Below are positions 1-8,709 of a stretch of 20,000 nt of DNA, piece after piece (the stretch's first letter is position 1; every line of letters begins with the position of its first letter). A program made the position numbers and the translations under genes. The notes under the pieces are model-generated. The model made no database searches, was not told the DNA's origin, and saw only the letters and a list, made by a program, of their open reading frames with translations. The stretch spans positions 67,501 to 87,500 of the forward strand of contig MVGU01000600.1 in NCBI GenBank assembly GCA_002005505.1, given 5' to 3'. The DNA is from Botryococcus braunii (taxonomy: Eukaryota; Chlorophyta; Trebouxiophyceae).

Positions 1-97
1 GTGTGCGTGTGCGTGTGCGTGTGTGTGTGTGTATGCTTACATGTGTGCGTGTGCATGTGTGTGTATGTGTAAATGTGTGTGTTTTCAAATTAGAGCA

Positions 98-128
<31 letters not shown>

Positions 129-162
129 GCGTGGGTACATGCGTGTGTGTCTGTCTGTCTGT

Positions 163-221
<59 letters not shown>

Positions 222-238
222 TGTGTGTGCGCGCGCGC
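1..238 (+). repeat. GT-rich microsatellite at the left edge
   Basis: Almost entirely GT dinucleotides with scattered interruptions (GC, TATG, GTAC, CTGT). The purest blocks are about 99-122 and 170-218, and the tract ends in a short alternating GCGCGCGC run. Long Val-Cys or His-Thr reading frames here are artefacts of the dinucleotide. It starts at base 1, so its true length is unknown. Confidence 0.97.
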
Positions 239-1067
239 TTGTGTCCTTCACACTACCCCACGGCCGGACTCTGGAAGAGAAAGCGCTGTGGGCCAGCCAA
301 AAACCCCGTCGGGAGATGGGAGGAAGGGCGCTCACATATCCTCACATCACATTACCCCGCCATTCCCACCGCCATCCGCTTGAACTCAAAAGCTTCGATC
401 GCAACAGTGCACTTCAAGGCGTGCTGCACATTTCTGTGGCAGTTCACATCAGTCAACCCCCATCACCCTTTTCCTAAGAGGGCATCCGCATTTGTGCTCG
501 CGGGGTTCTGAGCACGCTGAAATTGCTGCTGGTACTGGTACTGGGGTGCTCGTCTCCCGTCCTTTGAGCGTCGCGATTACGCGGCCGAGCACAAATGCGG
601 ATGCCCTCTGAGTCAACGCTGGCGGGTCTCCATAATGTGGGACCTTGTCCATGGGTCGTTTTCAGTCCCCTGGGGACCTACGTTCACATGATGACCAGCA
701 AATGGTGACAGACTGCTTAGCTATGATGCTGACTTCGCTGCCATTGTTTGTAAGAGTTGGGCACAGTTTGTTGCACAACGACTCACCCTTGACCCCCTGA
801 ATAGCACAGCACTTGATAAGTAGGACAGAAGCCCTTGAAAAGGACAGCAGCCAACACCTGGGGTACCCGACCCCGCCAAAGACGTCTGGCAGGACCTTAC
901 TCAGAAGGACACCGAGGATTTGCCAGAGGAGCGAGGCCTCCAAGGAACATAATAAATGTGCCGGACGTTTTTATAGAAATCCACAAGCAGTGGCTGTTCT
1001 GACAAGCATTTGGGTGACATACAATCCAATCATCATGAGCATTTATGTGGAAAAGCCATGAATACAT
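239..1067. other. No gene recognised (contains the 477-609 element)
   Basis: Apart from the TIR element, I see no exon-like reading frame, RNA gene or repeat. Short open frames on both strands show no recognisable motif or codon preference. It may be part of an intron of the minus-strand acyl-CoA synthetase gene whose exon lies at 1848-2150. Confidence 0.5.
477..609. mobile_element. Non-autonomous TIR (MITE-like) element
   Basis: A 24-bp perfect inverted repeat bounds this 133-bp segment. The left arm is 477-500 (starts AGAGGGCATCCGCA) and the right arm is 586-609. Inside the left end, GTGCTC at 494-499 and GAGCAC at 510-515 can form a smaller hairpin. There is no coding capacity beyond shadow frames. 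The terminus resembles the CAGRG-type ends of hAT elements, but I see no clear 8-bp target-site duplication, so superfamily assignment is a guess. The inverted repeat is seen directly; mobility is inferred. Confidence 0.7.
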
Positions 1068-1226
1068 GGGACAGCTATGCGACTGCAGCTTGCTCATGTA
1101 GTACTTGCGACACCTCAGCGTACAACAGTTTGCTCACGTTGTGCATGGGACAGCTAAGCGTACTTCAGCTTGCTCATGTAGTGCGTGGGACAGTTAAGCG
1201 TACTTCAGCTTGCTCATGTTGGACAC
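1068..1226. repeat. 40-bp tandem repeat, about 4 copies
   Basis: The unit begins GGGACAGCTAAGCGTACTTC and continues AGCTTGCTCATGTAGTGCGT. Copies start near 1068, 1108, 1147 and 1187. Copies 3 and 4 are nearly identical, while copies 1 and 2 are diverged (copy 2 is 39 bp). The period is not a multiple of 3, so it is not a protein repeat. Confidence 0.85.
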
Positions 1227-1326
1227 GAGACTCGCAGCCATGCCACTGCCTCTATCAGGAAACGGGTGCGAAGGGGGGCAGAGAAACACGAGGGGAGAGC
1301 TAAGAGGGGGAGAACGGACATAGAAC

Positions 1327-1446
1327 TGGGAATTCCAGCGAGGTCGAATTCTTGCGGATTTTTTGACACAGATTTCTTCCCTTTCGGGTCGGGACGGTCC
1401 AGCGTGGCAAATTTCGGACTCAAATGTGACCTCGCTGGAGTTCCCA
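1327..1446. mobile_element. Second small TIR (MITE-like) element
   Basis: TGGGAATTCCAGCGAGGTC at 1327-1345 is the inverted complement of 1428-1446 with one mismatch in 19 bp. The element is 120 bp, with an A/T-biased middle and no ORF of its own. I see no convincing target-site duplication. It lies just upstream of the 42-bp minisatellite. The termini differ from those of the 477-609 element, so it is a separate family. Confidence 0.65.
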
Positions 1447-1532
1447 ATAGATCCGTCGGGTAGAGTGACGCAAGTGCACAGGGGGGCAGGGCTTGATTGG
1501 CTTGAAGGAGACAGGAAGGGAGGGGAGATTAT

Positions 1533-1766
1533 ATAGCCGGACCAACCCATCCTCAGGAAAGGAAGGGAGATACCATAGCCGGACCAACCCATCCTCAGGA
1601 TAGGAAGGGAGATAACGTAGCCGGACCAACCCATCCTCAGGAAAGGGAGGGAGATAACGTAGCCGGACCAACCCATCCTCAGGAAAGGAAGGGAGATAAC
1701 ATAGCCGGGACCAACCCATCCACAGGAAAGGAAGAGAGATAACATAGCCGGACCAACCCATCCTCA
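1533..1766. repeat. 42-bp tandem repeat (minisatellite), about 5.5 copies
   Basis: The unit starts ATAGCCGGACCAACCCATCC and continues TCAGGAAAGGAAGGGAGATAAC. Copies start at 1533, 1575, 1617, 1659, 1701 and 1744; the last is partial. Copy 5 carries one extra G (43 bp). Because 42 is divisible by 3, the minus strand stays open through the array and reads a 14-residue repeat (LPFLRMGWSGYVIS-like), but the extra G shifts the frame, so I do not call it protein coding. Confidence 0.95.
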
Positions 1767-1847
1767 ACCCTCCCTCTATGTATCAGATGGGGTTCACAAC
1801 AAGGCAGAAACATAGGGCAAGAAGGAGAAGTGAGCAGGCGTAATCAC

Positions 1848-2150
1848 TTTTGCTGCAGCATACTGAGTCACGGTCCACTCGTAACAGTTGGGTGCCCAGA
1901 TGGCGAGCCGCTCCCCTTTCTGCACGCCCACTGCCTCAAACCCGCGAGCTGCTTGCGTGACCACGTCCTGGAACTCGCGATAGTTGTACCGCACACCTTG
2001 GTGTGGTACGATGAGCGCAGGTTGGTTCGGGAACTGATCAGCTGTGAGTGCTAGGTTCTGCGCAACCGTCTGTTGAAGGAGCGCTGGCTCCCGCGGCCCC
2101 TCCGCTACGGAAGGCACAGGGACTTCGGTGTCCCCTGTGACTCCAATCAT
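1848..2150 (-). CDS. AMP-binding acyl-CoA synthetase, N-terminal exon (partial)
   Basis: This minus-strand exon encodes the N-terminal part of the adenylate-forming domain of an acyl-CoA synthetase, an enzyme that activates a fatty or other carboxylic acid to its acyl-CoA using ATP. Recognisable blocks are QTVAQNLALTADQFPNQPAL, then VPHQGVRYNYREF, then AARGFEAVGVQKGERLAIWAPN and YEWTVTQYAAAK. These follow the order seen in ACSF2 and medium-chain FadD-like proteins. After the final Lys codon (1848-1850) the strand reads GTGATT, a plausible phase-0 donor, and family similarity stops exactly there. The 5' limit is uncertain: the in-frame ATG at 2150 could be the start, or a CACAG acceptor near 2135 could begin the exon. 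The ATP-binding P-loop and the rest of the enzyme are not found in the 1.8 kb downstream on this strand, so the intron must be long or the gene is broken. Substrate cannot be told. Confidence 0.8.
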
Positions 2151-2183
2151 AATCCAGCGTCAAGGCGGCCCATACACGGTGAA

Positions 2184-2351
2184 GTCTGCTGAACTCGAGA
2201 GGCCCTTACATTGTAGCAATGGATGGAGGGGAGGGGCAAGTGTGCTGAACTCTAGAAACACTGACATGGTAGCAATGGATGGAAGGGAGGGGCAAGTGTG
2301 CTGAACTCTAGAAACCCTGACATGGTAGCAATGGATGGGGGGGAGGGCCAA
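2184..2351. repeat. 56-bp tandem repeat, 3 copies
   Basis: Three copies start at 2184, 2240 and 2296, each containing CTGAACTC, then GTAGCAATGGATGG and a purine-rich GGGAGGGGCAA tail. Copies 2 and 3 are almost identical; copy 1 is diverged. It lies just 5' of the acyl-CoA synthetase exon in the minus-strand sense. Confidence 0.9.
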
Positions 2352-2465
2352 AAGGAAGCCGTCATGTGTGACAATTGGAGCTGTAAGTGTAATGAAGGTG
2401 TCTTGCTTGCATTGAAGGTGTCGCCGCATGGATGTATCTTCTGCTCCAACAAGAGGCCAGCTGTG

Positions 2466-2524
2466 GTTGTGTGTAAACGTGCGTGCGTGCGTGTGCGTGT
2501 TTTTGTTTGTGTGTGTGTGTGTGT

Positions 2525-2588
<64 letters not shown>

Positions 2589-2600
2589 GTTTGTTTGTTT
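2466..2600 (+). repeat. GT microsatellite
   Basis: GT dinucleotides interrupted by GCGTGC and TTTTGTTTGT at the left and by TTTGTTTG at the right, with a clean core of about 75 bp at 2508-2583. It is followed at once by CCCC and a run of 14 G (2606-2619). Confidence 0.97.
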
Positions 2601-3333
2601 TCCCCGGGGGGGGGGGGGGCTTATCTGCTCACAGTTGAAACTCTTTAAATGCAATTGGCTTTTTCAACAGAAACTACAGGGAAATGCGTTGCCTCTGTAC
2701 GCTGATCACCAGCACCCACACTGCCAACCTACACTATCTTGGGACCACCAGTGCGCATTAAATTCAATCCTTTCAAGCCCAGGAAACTAATTCTCTCAAA
2801 CAATAAGTGAGGTACAACATGGGAGTAGGTCTCGTCAAAAGGACAGTACGATGAGGCGCTTTCTTTCCTACACAGGTGCGACGTACAAGCTCTCGAGCCA
2901 GTGAGTCCTCTCCACAAGCTTTTAAAAGAGCGATCCGTCTGTCGGAGTCTTACGGGTAAAAGCTTATGTATCATGGGAGAAAAGGCCCGCTTCTTCAAAC
3001 ATTATCCGAGTCAGGAATTCGAAGACGTTCGAGGTAGACTGAGGAACAGCGGAACGTCATGCAAGTTTCCGTATGGTCGCCCAGCCAGGTAGAAGCACAA
3101 AACATATGAGAGGGATCACATAACGCCTACCCAGCAGCCTTGTCGCATGGACAAAAACTTCCCGTACTTCACTCCTTGCCTAAGGTACTAGACGTACAGA
3201 ACCGCTTCCGAGTGCAGAACTATAAATATACCCAAGGACGTAAATGTATTCATTATGAAAACATTTATGAAGAGGATGAAATATTTACATCAGGCAATCT
3301 CTTTGAAATCCTTATGGCGACTTGCCAATGGCA

Positions 3334-3363
3334 AGTTTCGAATCGGCAGTTCGATTCGAAACT
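3334..3363. repeat. Hairpin with 12-bp perfect stem
   Basis: AGTTTCGAATCG at 3334-3345 pairs with CGATTCGAAACT at 3352-3363 across a 6-base loop. Just before it, CTTGCCAATGGCAAG is a second short near-palindrome. Function unknown; there is no following T-run as in a Pol III or bacterial terminator. Confidence 0.75.
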
Positions 3364-3973
3364 GTGTTCGAGCAGTGAACTCCTCAGGACAAAAGCACGC
3401 CATTGACTTGCATCCACGTACACGGGATTCTGGTCCAGATACTGATCAGATCTGCACTCAGGATTCCCACCTACACCTATAGATACAGAAACGGTGGAGA
3501 CCCCATGGGCGTGATACAATAACAGTTCTCACTATTTTAAAAGTGTACTCACTAATATCCTAGGGTACGCATTCCCCTGTTAGGGAACACCATCTTCACT
3601 TCTATACCACGTCCACGTCTCCGTTTCCGTGTACATCCACAGGTTGCTGGGGATGCTGTGGATCCATCCGGATGACGGGGTCGCCCACAACAAACCAGGA
3701 ACTAATTGTATGCACATTGGTCTGTCTGTGCTTTTCTTCAAGGGCTTGGTTATGCTGGGTGGAGACCAAGAAACTTCGTGTATGTATAGGGGCCACGGGA
3801 AGTCTTGGTGGTGCTTACATAATCTCATCTCCGCGTGTGCCGGGTCATGCACACTTTAACTTTTTTCTAAGGACTCCTAAGGCAGGCCATGGGGGCCCCA
3901 ATGATGGAAGCGGATAATGTAATTGAAAAAACAAGTGAAGCCCCCATGATGGAAGCGAGTAATGTTTTAAAAC

Positions 3974-4005
3974 ATAAAAGTTGAAGCATATGCTAACCGC
4001 AAACC
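3974..4005 (+). repeat. Dispersed repeat, diverged copy 1
   Basis: Contains TTGAAGCATATGCTAACCGC followed by AAACC. It matches the clearer copy at 4990-5021 with several substitutions, and the upstream flank is A/T-rich in both. Confidence 0.5.
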
Positions 4006-4305
4006 ATATATCCTAATTTTTTATCGTCATACGATATTGTAGGGTTTCGAGAGAATTTGAGGAGGGTTCCATACTTCCAAGGAAAAAAGTGTGGGTGTGT
4101 TGTGTATTGAGAGGCCATGAGGTACGTATCCGGGTGTACAACATCATGTACGGACGTATGACTCTTTAAGTACACTTCATGGTTTTAGGAACGTCACTTG
4201 GCGGATGGAACAGACAACGAAAAGCTTGCTACAGTGAGGACATATGGCAATGGTGCATTTTGATGACATGATAAAGAGCATAGTAAGGGTAACTAATTAT
4301 TTACA

Positions 4306-4330
4306 ATTAAGAGTGAAGCCTATTCTAATT
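4306..4330 (+). repeat. Dispersed repeat, partial copy 2
   Basis: Reads ATTAAGAGTGAAGCCTATTC and then diverges. It shares the TTAAGNGTGAAGCCTAT core with the copies at 4990 and 16242. Confidence 0.5.
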
Positions 4331-4498
4331 ATTTACCCTATTAAGGGCTAGGACTATCACGCAAGTACAGGTCTCTATCCCTTGAAATTCCTGGAATTTG
4401 GGGTCCAAAACAGTCGTTCCCTTAAAAACACATTTTCAAATGCCAACGTGGCAGAATTTACCTTGGATTCATTTCCCCTTGCCACTGGGTAGCAGAAT

Positions 4499-4502
<4 letters not shown>

Positions 4503-4568
<66 letters not shown>

Positions 4569-4609
4569 CTTCTCTCTCTTCTGTCTCTCTCTCTCTCTCT
4601 TCTCTCTCT

Positions 4610-4675
<66 letters not shown>

Positions 4676-4855
4676 CCCTCCTCCTCCTCCTTCTCCTTCT
4701 CCCCCTCTTCTCTCGCCCTCTCCATCTCTTCCCCCTCCCCCTCCCCTCCCCTCCCTCCCTCTCCTCCTCTCTCTCTCCTCCTCTCCTCTCTCCTCTCTCT
4801 CCTCTCTCTCCTCCTCTCTCCTCCTCTCCTCTCCCCCCCCCCCCCCCCCCCCCCC

Positions 4856-4908
<53 letters not shown>

Positions 4909-4963
4909 CTCTCTCCTCCCCCCCCCCCCCCCCCCCCCCCCTCCCCCCCCCCCCTCCCCCCTC
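4503..4963 (+). repeat. 461-bp polypyrimidine (C/T) tract
   Basis: CT dinucleotides interspersed with CCT units and two runs of 24 C (4833-4856 and 4918-4941). I see only three purines in the whole tract (a G near 4583, a G near 4714 and an A near 4723). Long Ser/Leu/Pro or Arg/Glu frames here are artefacts. It may form triplex or i-motif structures in vitro. Confidence 0.97.
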
Positions 4964-4989
4964 GTGTTTTCGCTGCACATCCTTTTAGA

Positions 4990-5021
4990 TTAAAGGGTGA
5001 AGCCTATCCTAACCGCACACC
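4990..5021 (+). repeat. Dispersed repeat, best copy
   Basis: Contains TTAAAGGGTGAAGCCTATCC followed by TAACCGCACACC. An inverted copy at 16212-16242 agrees at about 25 of 27 core positions. It lies between the polypyrimidine and polypurine tracts. It may be the end of an interspersed element. Confidence 0.65.
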
Positions 5022-5166
5022 AGAAAACTTGCATGCGGGTACGCGGAATCTAGGGCAGAGACAGAAGGTGGGTAGCCAACAGGGGGGGGGGGACTTGTAT
5101 ATGGAAGTAAGTTCAAAAAATATATGCAAAAAACTTGACTCAATTCTTCAGAGCAGGAGATGAGAT

Positions 5167-5247
5167 GAGAGAGAGAGAGAGAGAGGAGGAGAGAGGAGAG
5201 AGAGAGGAGAGGAGAGAGAGAGAGAGGAGAGAGAGGGAGGGAGGAGA

Positions 5248-5343
<96 letters not shown>

Positions 5344-5411
5344 AGAGAGAGAGAGAGAGAGAGAGGAGGAGAGAGAGAGGGAGAGGAGAGAGAGGAGAGG
5401 GAGAGGAGGAA
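5167..5411 (+). repeat. 245-bp pure polypurine tract with an 85-G homopolymer
   Basis: An unbroken A/G run: GA and GAGG units at 5167-5249, then 85 consecutive G at 5250-5334, then GA and GAGG units to 5411. The G-run length is as given in the sequence; homopolymers of this size are hard to assemble accurately. Glycine- or proline-rich frames across it are artefacts. Confidence 0.95.
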
Positions 5412-5685
5412 CATCTTTTGTTCTGGCCCTAGATAATTGGCATGCGGGAACGCATGCCAGATTTCTGGTGTGCGGCTCGGATAGGCTTGACTCTTTATTC
5501 TAAAAAGTGGCAGGATCGGATCTTGCACTTTGCATTGATTCTGCCAGCTAACCCCTTCAATCAAACTAATCATGCCATGTTGGCATGAATATGCCGGTGA
5601 TAGTTTCACGGGTGTTGACAAAAAACTTCTGTCGTAGGCTACAGCATATGATGTAGTTTCGACAAACCCTTGTATAAGTGTACCT

Positions 5686-5884
5686 TTCATACCAGCTATT
5701 CCGGGGCTAGAGGGCGATACGCCCAATCTCGTACTGCTTCCCGAGGGAAGCTGTGGAAATTTCTGAGATCCCGAGGGCGTTAGCCCGAGGGATCTCAGAA
5801 ATTTCCACAGATTCCCGAGGGATCTCAGAATTTTCCACAGATTTCGTGGTATCACCCGACCAGCCCCGGAATAGCTGGTATGAA
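5686..5884. mobile_element. Foldback/TIR element with nested hairpin
   Basis: The outer arms 5686-5708 and 5862-5884 are perfect 23-bp inverted repeats (left arm TTCATACCAGCTATTCCGGG then GCT), and complementarity continues imperfectly inward to about 5720. Inside is a second perfect 22-bp inverted repeat, 5751-5772 (CTGTGGAAATTTCTGAGATC then CC) with 5789-5810. A direct third copy of the inner motif lies at 5811-5840. GGGC/GCCC inside the loop can extend the stem. It has no coding capacity, and no target-site duplication is obvious. Confidence 0.8.
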
Positions 5885-6588
5885 CTATGCTTATTTGCCA
5901 GTCGGAGTGATATGAGCTATTTAATCACGTCCTCTGTATAATGTAGGTCCTCGTCGGGATCCGAAGATACCAGCTTCCACGGAAGGAAATATGAGATATC
6001 GCCACAGAACTCCGTGATTAACAGAATATAATTACGAACATGGTAATGTACATAAAAACATATAAATCTTGCTTGGATGGTGTATACGACAACCCCGTCG
6101 CTTTTCCATGTGTCGTGATCTACCGCGATCGGGAACCCGAGAGGTGTTCACCGTCGAAATATGAAAAAACGATCAAGGGAACCCACATACCCCTGCTTTG
6201 ATACAGACATACAACTTTTCATTGATTTTTCTGCGATAAAGACATGGTTTGTGACAAAATCGGCTGCAATAGCGGGAGGAACCAGGCTCTGCAGTACATA
6301 TACAAGGTTCAATGCAGCTCTTTGTCCGAAAGTGCGGTTGGGTGCTGCCAGCGCTGCCGACAAGGAGAACAGGGGTTCAAATCCCACTCGAAAAAAGAAG
6401 GAAATAACATAAGCTGGGTGATATGGGCAGAAATGAGGAAGCAAGGAGATGTAGGCAGGTGGGCTTAAGGTGGGCGATACAGCTAGTGGCGGCAGTGGGA
6501 AGCTACGTCGCAACCCAATCTAGAGGGGCAATACGCGAAATCTCAACCGGCTAAAACAGGGCCCATATCACCCAGCTGGTAGATAAAC

Positions 6589-6711
6589 CCTTGTTTTGCC
6601 CGTCAATTTCTACACATGCCCCGGGAACTTTTGTGTTTTCAAAATACAAACCGGGGCATGACTCATGCCCCACTCATGCCGCATGGGTGGAAAGAGACGG
6701 GCAAAACAAGG
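6589..6711. mobile_element. Small TIR element with nested inverted repeat
   Basis: CCTTGTTTTGCCCGTC at 6589-6604 is the perfect inverted complement of 6696-6711. Nested inside, CATGCCCCGG at 6615-6624 pairs with 6651-6660. The right half also carries repeated CATGCC/CATGCCCC motifs. The 123-bp segment carries no gene. I do not see a target-site duplication. Confidence 0.65.
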
Positions 6712-6911
6712 CTTGTCGAAACTACCCCGTATTTGTACATCTAGACGAAATCAATTTGAGCAATCGTGGCAACTTTATCCAGCCGTGGGCGATGTCCCGC
6801 GAAAGCCCCCAGCCGCGGCCCGAAACGTCAAAACCCTCTGTCGACAGATGCGGCTTCAAGCGTCGGCTCAAGCAGCTCGGGCCAACAAGGTCTAGGGACG
6901 GATGAACCCAG

Positions 6912-8709
6912 TCTATTCCTGACAGCACACCTCCTTTAGTGTACTAGCGCGGCCTTGTTGATGCCTTAAGGCAATCCGTCGTGAGCTCATCGCCTGAGCT
7001 TGTGCCAATTTGCTTATTTGGACCGGGGGGACGTGCAAGTTCGTTGCGATCGTCGGGGAGTGCTCGTTGAGCAACGTTGAATGTCCATGAACGACTGCAA
7101 AGTCGTGAACGACAAAGAGATGTCTCAGAACCCCTGGGAGAGTCCCGCAATCCAAGAGTGGTACGGCCTCCTCGTCTTCTTGTCGTGCTATGAAGCGCAC
7201 GGTTGGCAGGCGATCCAACCGAACCGTAGCCAAGAGGCTTCTGCCTAAGCGCAATAGCTTTTGCAGGGCTTAAGATATGTGGAGCGCAGCGCTTGGTAGG
7301 ATAATTACACTGATCTTAGGTACTGGTATCAGGAGTGACTAGGAGCTGGAAGAAACCGGCGAGTTCCGTCTTGTTTAGTAAACGTAAGGTTTCATGCACA
7401 TTGGTAGGACGAAACTATCATGTGCACTTCCTTCTGGGGCGAAATCGGTATCAAGGGTAGGGTTGTCGTCGCCGACAAAGTGCGGCTTGCTGGCATCCTC
7501 TCACAGCCCGCATTATATGCTGTCGTTAGATTTTGGGTTGCTTCTTTTTGATTCTACTATTTCTTGTTACCTGTCAGCTTGCCAGCTGTTAGAGGGTTTT
7601 CCACAGCAGTTGCAGCTCATCCATACAGGTGAAGGAGAGAGGTATCTGGATATAGATACCCTCTACCCTTTCCATGGCAATATGCATCAGTATTGGTCTC
7701 ACGAAGGACAATACACCCCTTCAGCAGATGCAGCCTCAATCTCAGCCGTTCGAAAGCAAGTAAATGTCTGTGAAACAGGACAGTTTTGAGCACTAATCCT
7801 GACTGATCAAGCACGTTTGCAGACAGTCTTTGAGTTTTTTCTAAAATTTATTTTTCATCAAGATCAAATTTCAACTTTATAGGCCCTGATCAGTGATGGC
7901 AGCCCTACCAGGGCAGGTGCTAAACTCAGGAGCAACAAACATGCTCGTACAAGTGGAGTGTTTGTTGGCGTTTCCTACATAGCTCGTGAGTGTTTCTAAA
8001 ACATCTGACCGCAAGTTGGTACCACAAACTTTCTGTATCACACTTTGGATGACTAATCTGTTGCCATCACCAAAGGAAGGATCTGCAGGTCAAGTTGGGT
8101 CGTGATACCTGAGCAGTGACTAGAGGGGTTCCAATAATTATTGGAACCTGCACGAGCATCATCGAAACTGTGACAGAGCCAGATAGTGGGGTCAATTTGT
8201 TGTTGGCCTAGGTGATGGTGCTTTTAACTTGGGACTAACAGCTATTAAAACAACCAGGTTTTCCATTGGACTTATCGTTTCATTAAAATTAACAAGGTTT
8301 CCTACAATACCTGCGAGCGTTCTGAAAGAGCAAAACAGTGAATTGCATGTAGGGTTGTCGACCGACGTAACAGCGTGCACAAGTCCTCGGCCAGTCATCA
8401 TCGCTGCCATGTTTGCCATTGACATTTTGTAAGTTCTAAAAAGTGTGATGCGACTTCCCTTCTTTATTGAGTGATTAATACTTGATGAGGCCTAGTTCGG
8501 CCCATCACTATGACAGGGAGCTGGCTGGTATCCAACTCTAACCCCGGACATATGTCTCAGGGGGCGGTAGAGTTTGCGTTACATATTTTCCTACACCCTC
8601 CTCATCTGAAAGGTGGCCAGGGTCGGGCTTAGGCATTACCAACATGACAATGTTACACTCCACCAAAGGTCTAATAAGGTCCCAGTTAGCCTTGCAGTAT
8701 GAGCTGTAG
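6912..8709. other. Region with no recognised gene
   Basis: Open frames occur on both strands (a 113-codon minus-strand frame at 6913-7254 and a 131-codon plus-strand frame at 7394-7789) but none has a motif I recognise. The segment 7683-7762 could be a short first exon: ATG at 7683, then 26 codons to a GTAAAT donor. It would suit an upstream exon of the AP2 gene, but nothing ties them together. A 22-bp palindrome sits at 8127-8148. Confidence 0.4.
8127..8148. repeat. Perfect 22-bp palindrome
   Basis: GGTTCCAATAA followed directly by its complement TTATTGGAACC, with no spacer. Symmetric sites of this kind can bind dimeric proteins or extrude as cruciforms; no function is shown here. Confidence 0.85.

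Larger units (their letters stand above)
2650..4500. other. Region with no recognisable gene
   Basis: No reading frame here shows a known motif. Small structures are present: a 12-bp stem hairpin at 3334-3363, a short direct duplication around 3896-3965 (CATGATGGAAGCG-like, period about 45), a repeated CTAATTATTTAC at 4293-4304 and 4325-4336, and two diverged copies of a dispersed repeat. Base composition is more A/T-rich than the gene-bearing parts. Confidence 0.55.

Noticed and set aside
1068..1226. CRISPR-like array
   Set aside because: The repeats are contiguous tandem units with no unique spacers, and the genome is eukaryotic.
1194..1745. 183-codon minus-strand repeat protein
   Set aside because: Its length comes from the 42-bp minisatellite being a multiple of three; the one-base insertion in copy 5 and the lack of any gene signal argue against coding.
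4398..4988. 196-codon plus-strand frame and long Arg/Glu minus-strand frames
   Set aside because: They are produced by the polypyrimidine tract; no non-repetitive protein sequence is present.
5148..5855. 235-codon minus-strand frame with a poly-Pro core
   Set aside because: The poly-Pro is the 85-G tract and the N-terminal part is the foldback element at 5686-5884; it has no recognisable domain.
6361..6403. tRNA-like T-arm and B-box (GGGGTTCAAATCCC)
   Set aside because: Only three T-stem pairs form and no matching acceptor, D-arm or anticodon arm can be placed upstream. A tRNA-derived SINE is possible, but no A-box is convincing.
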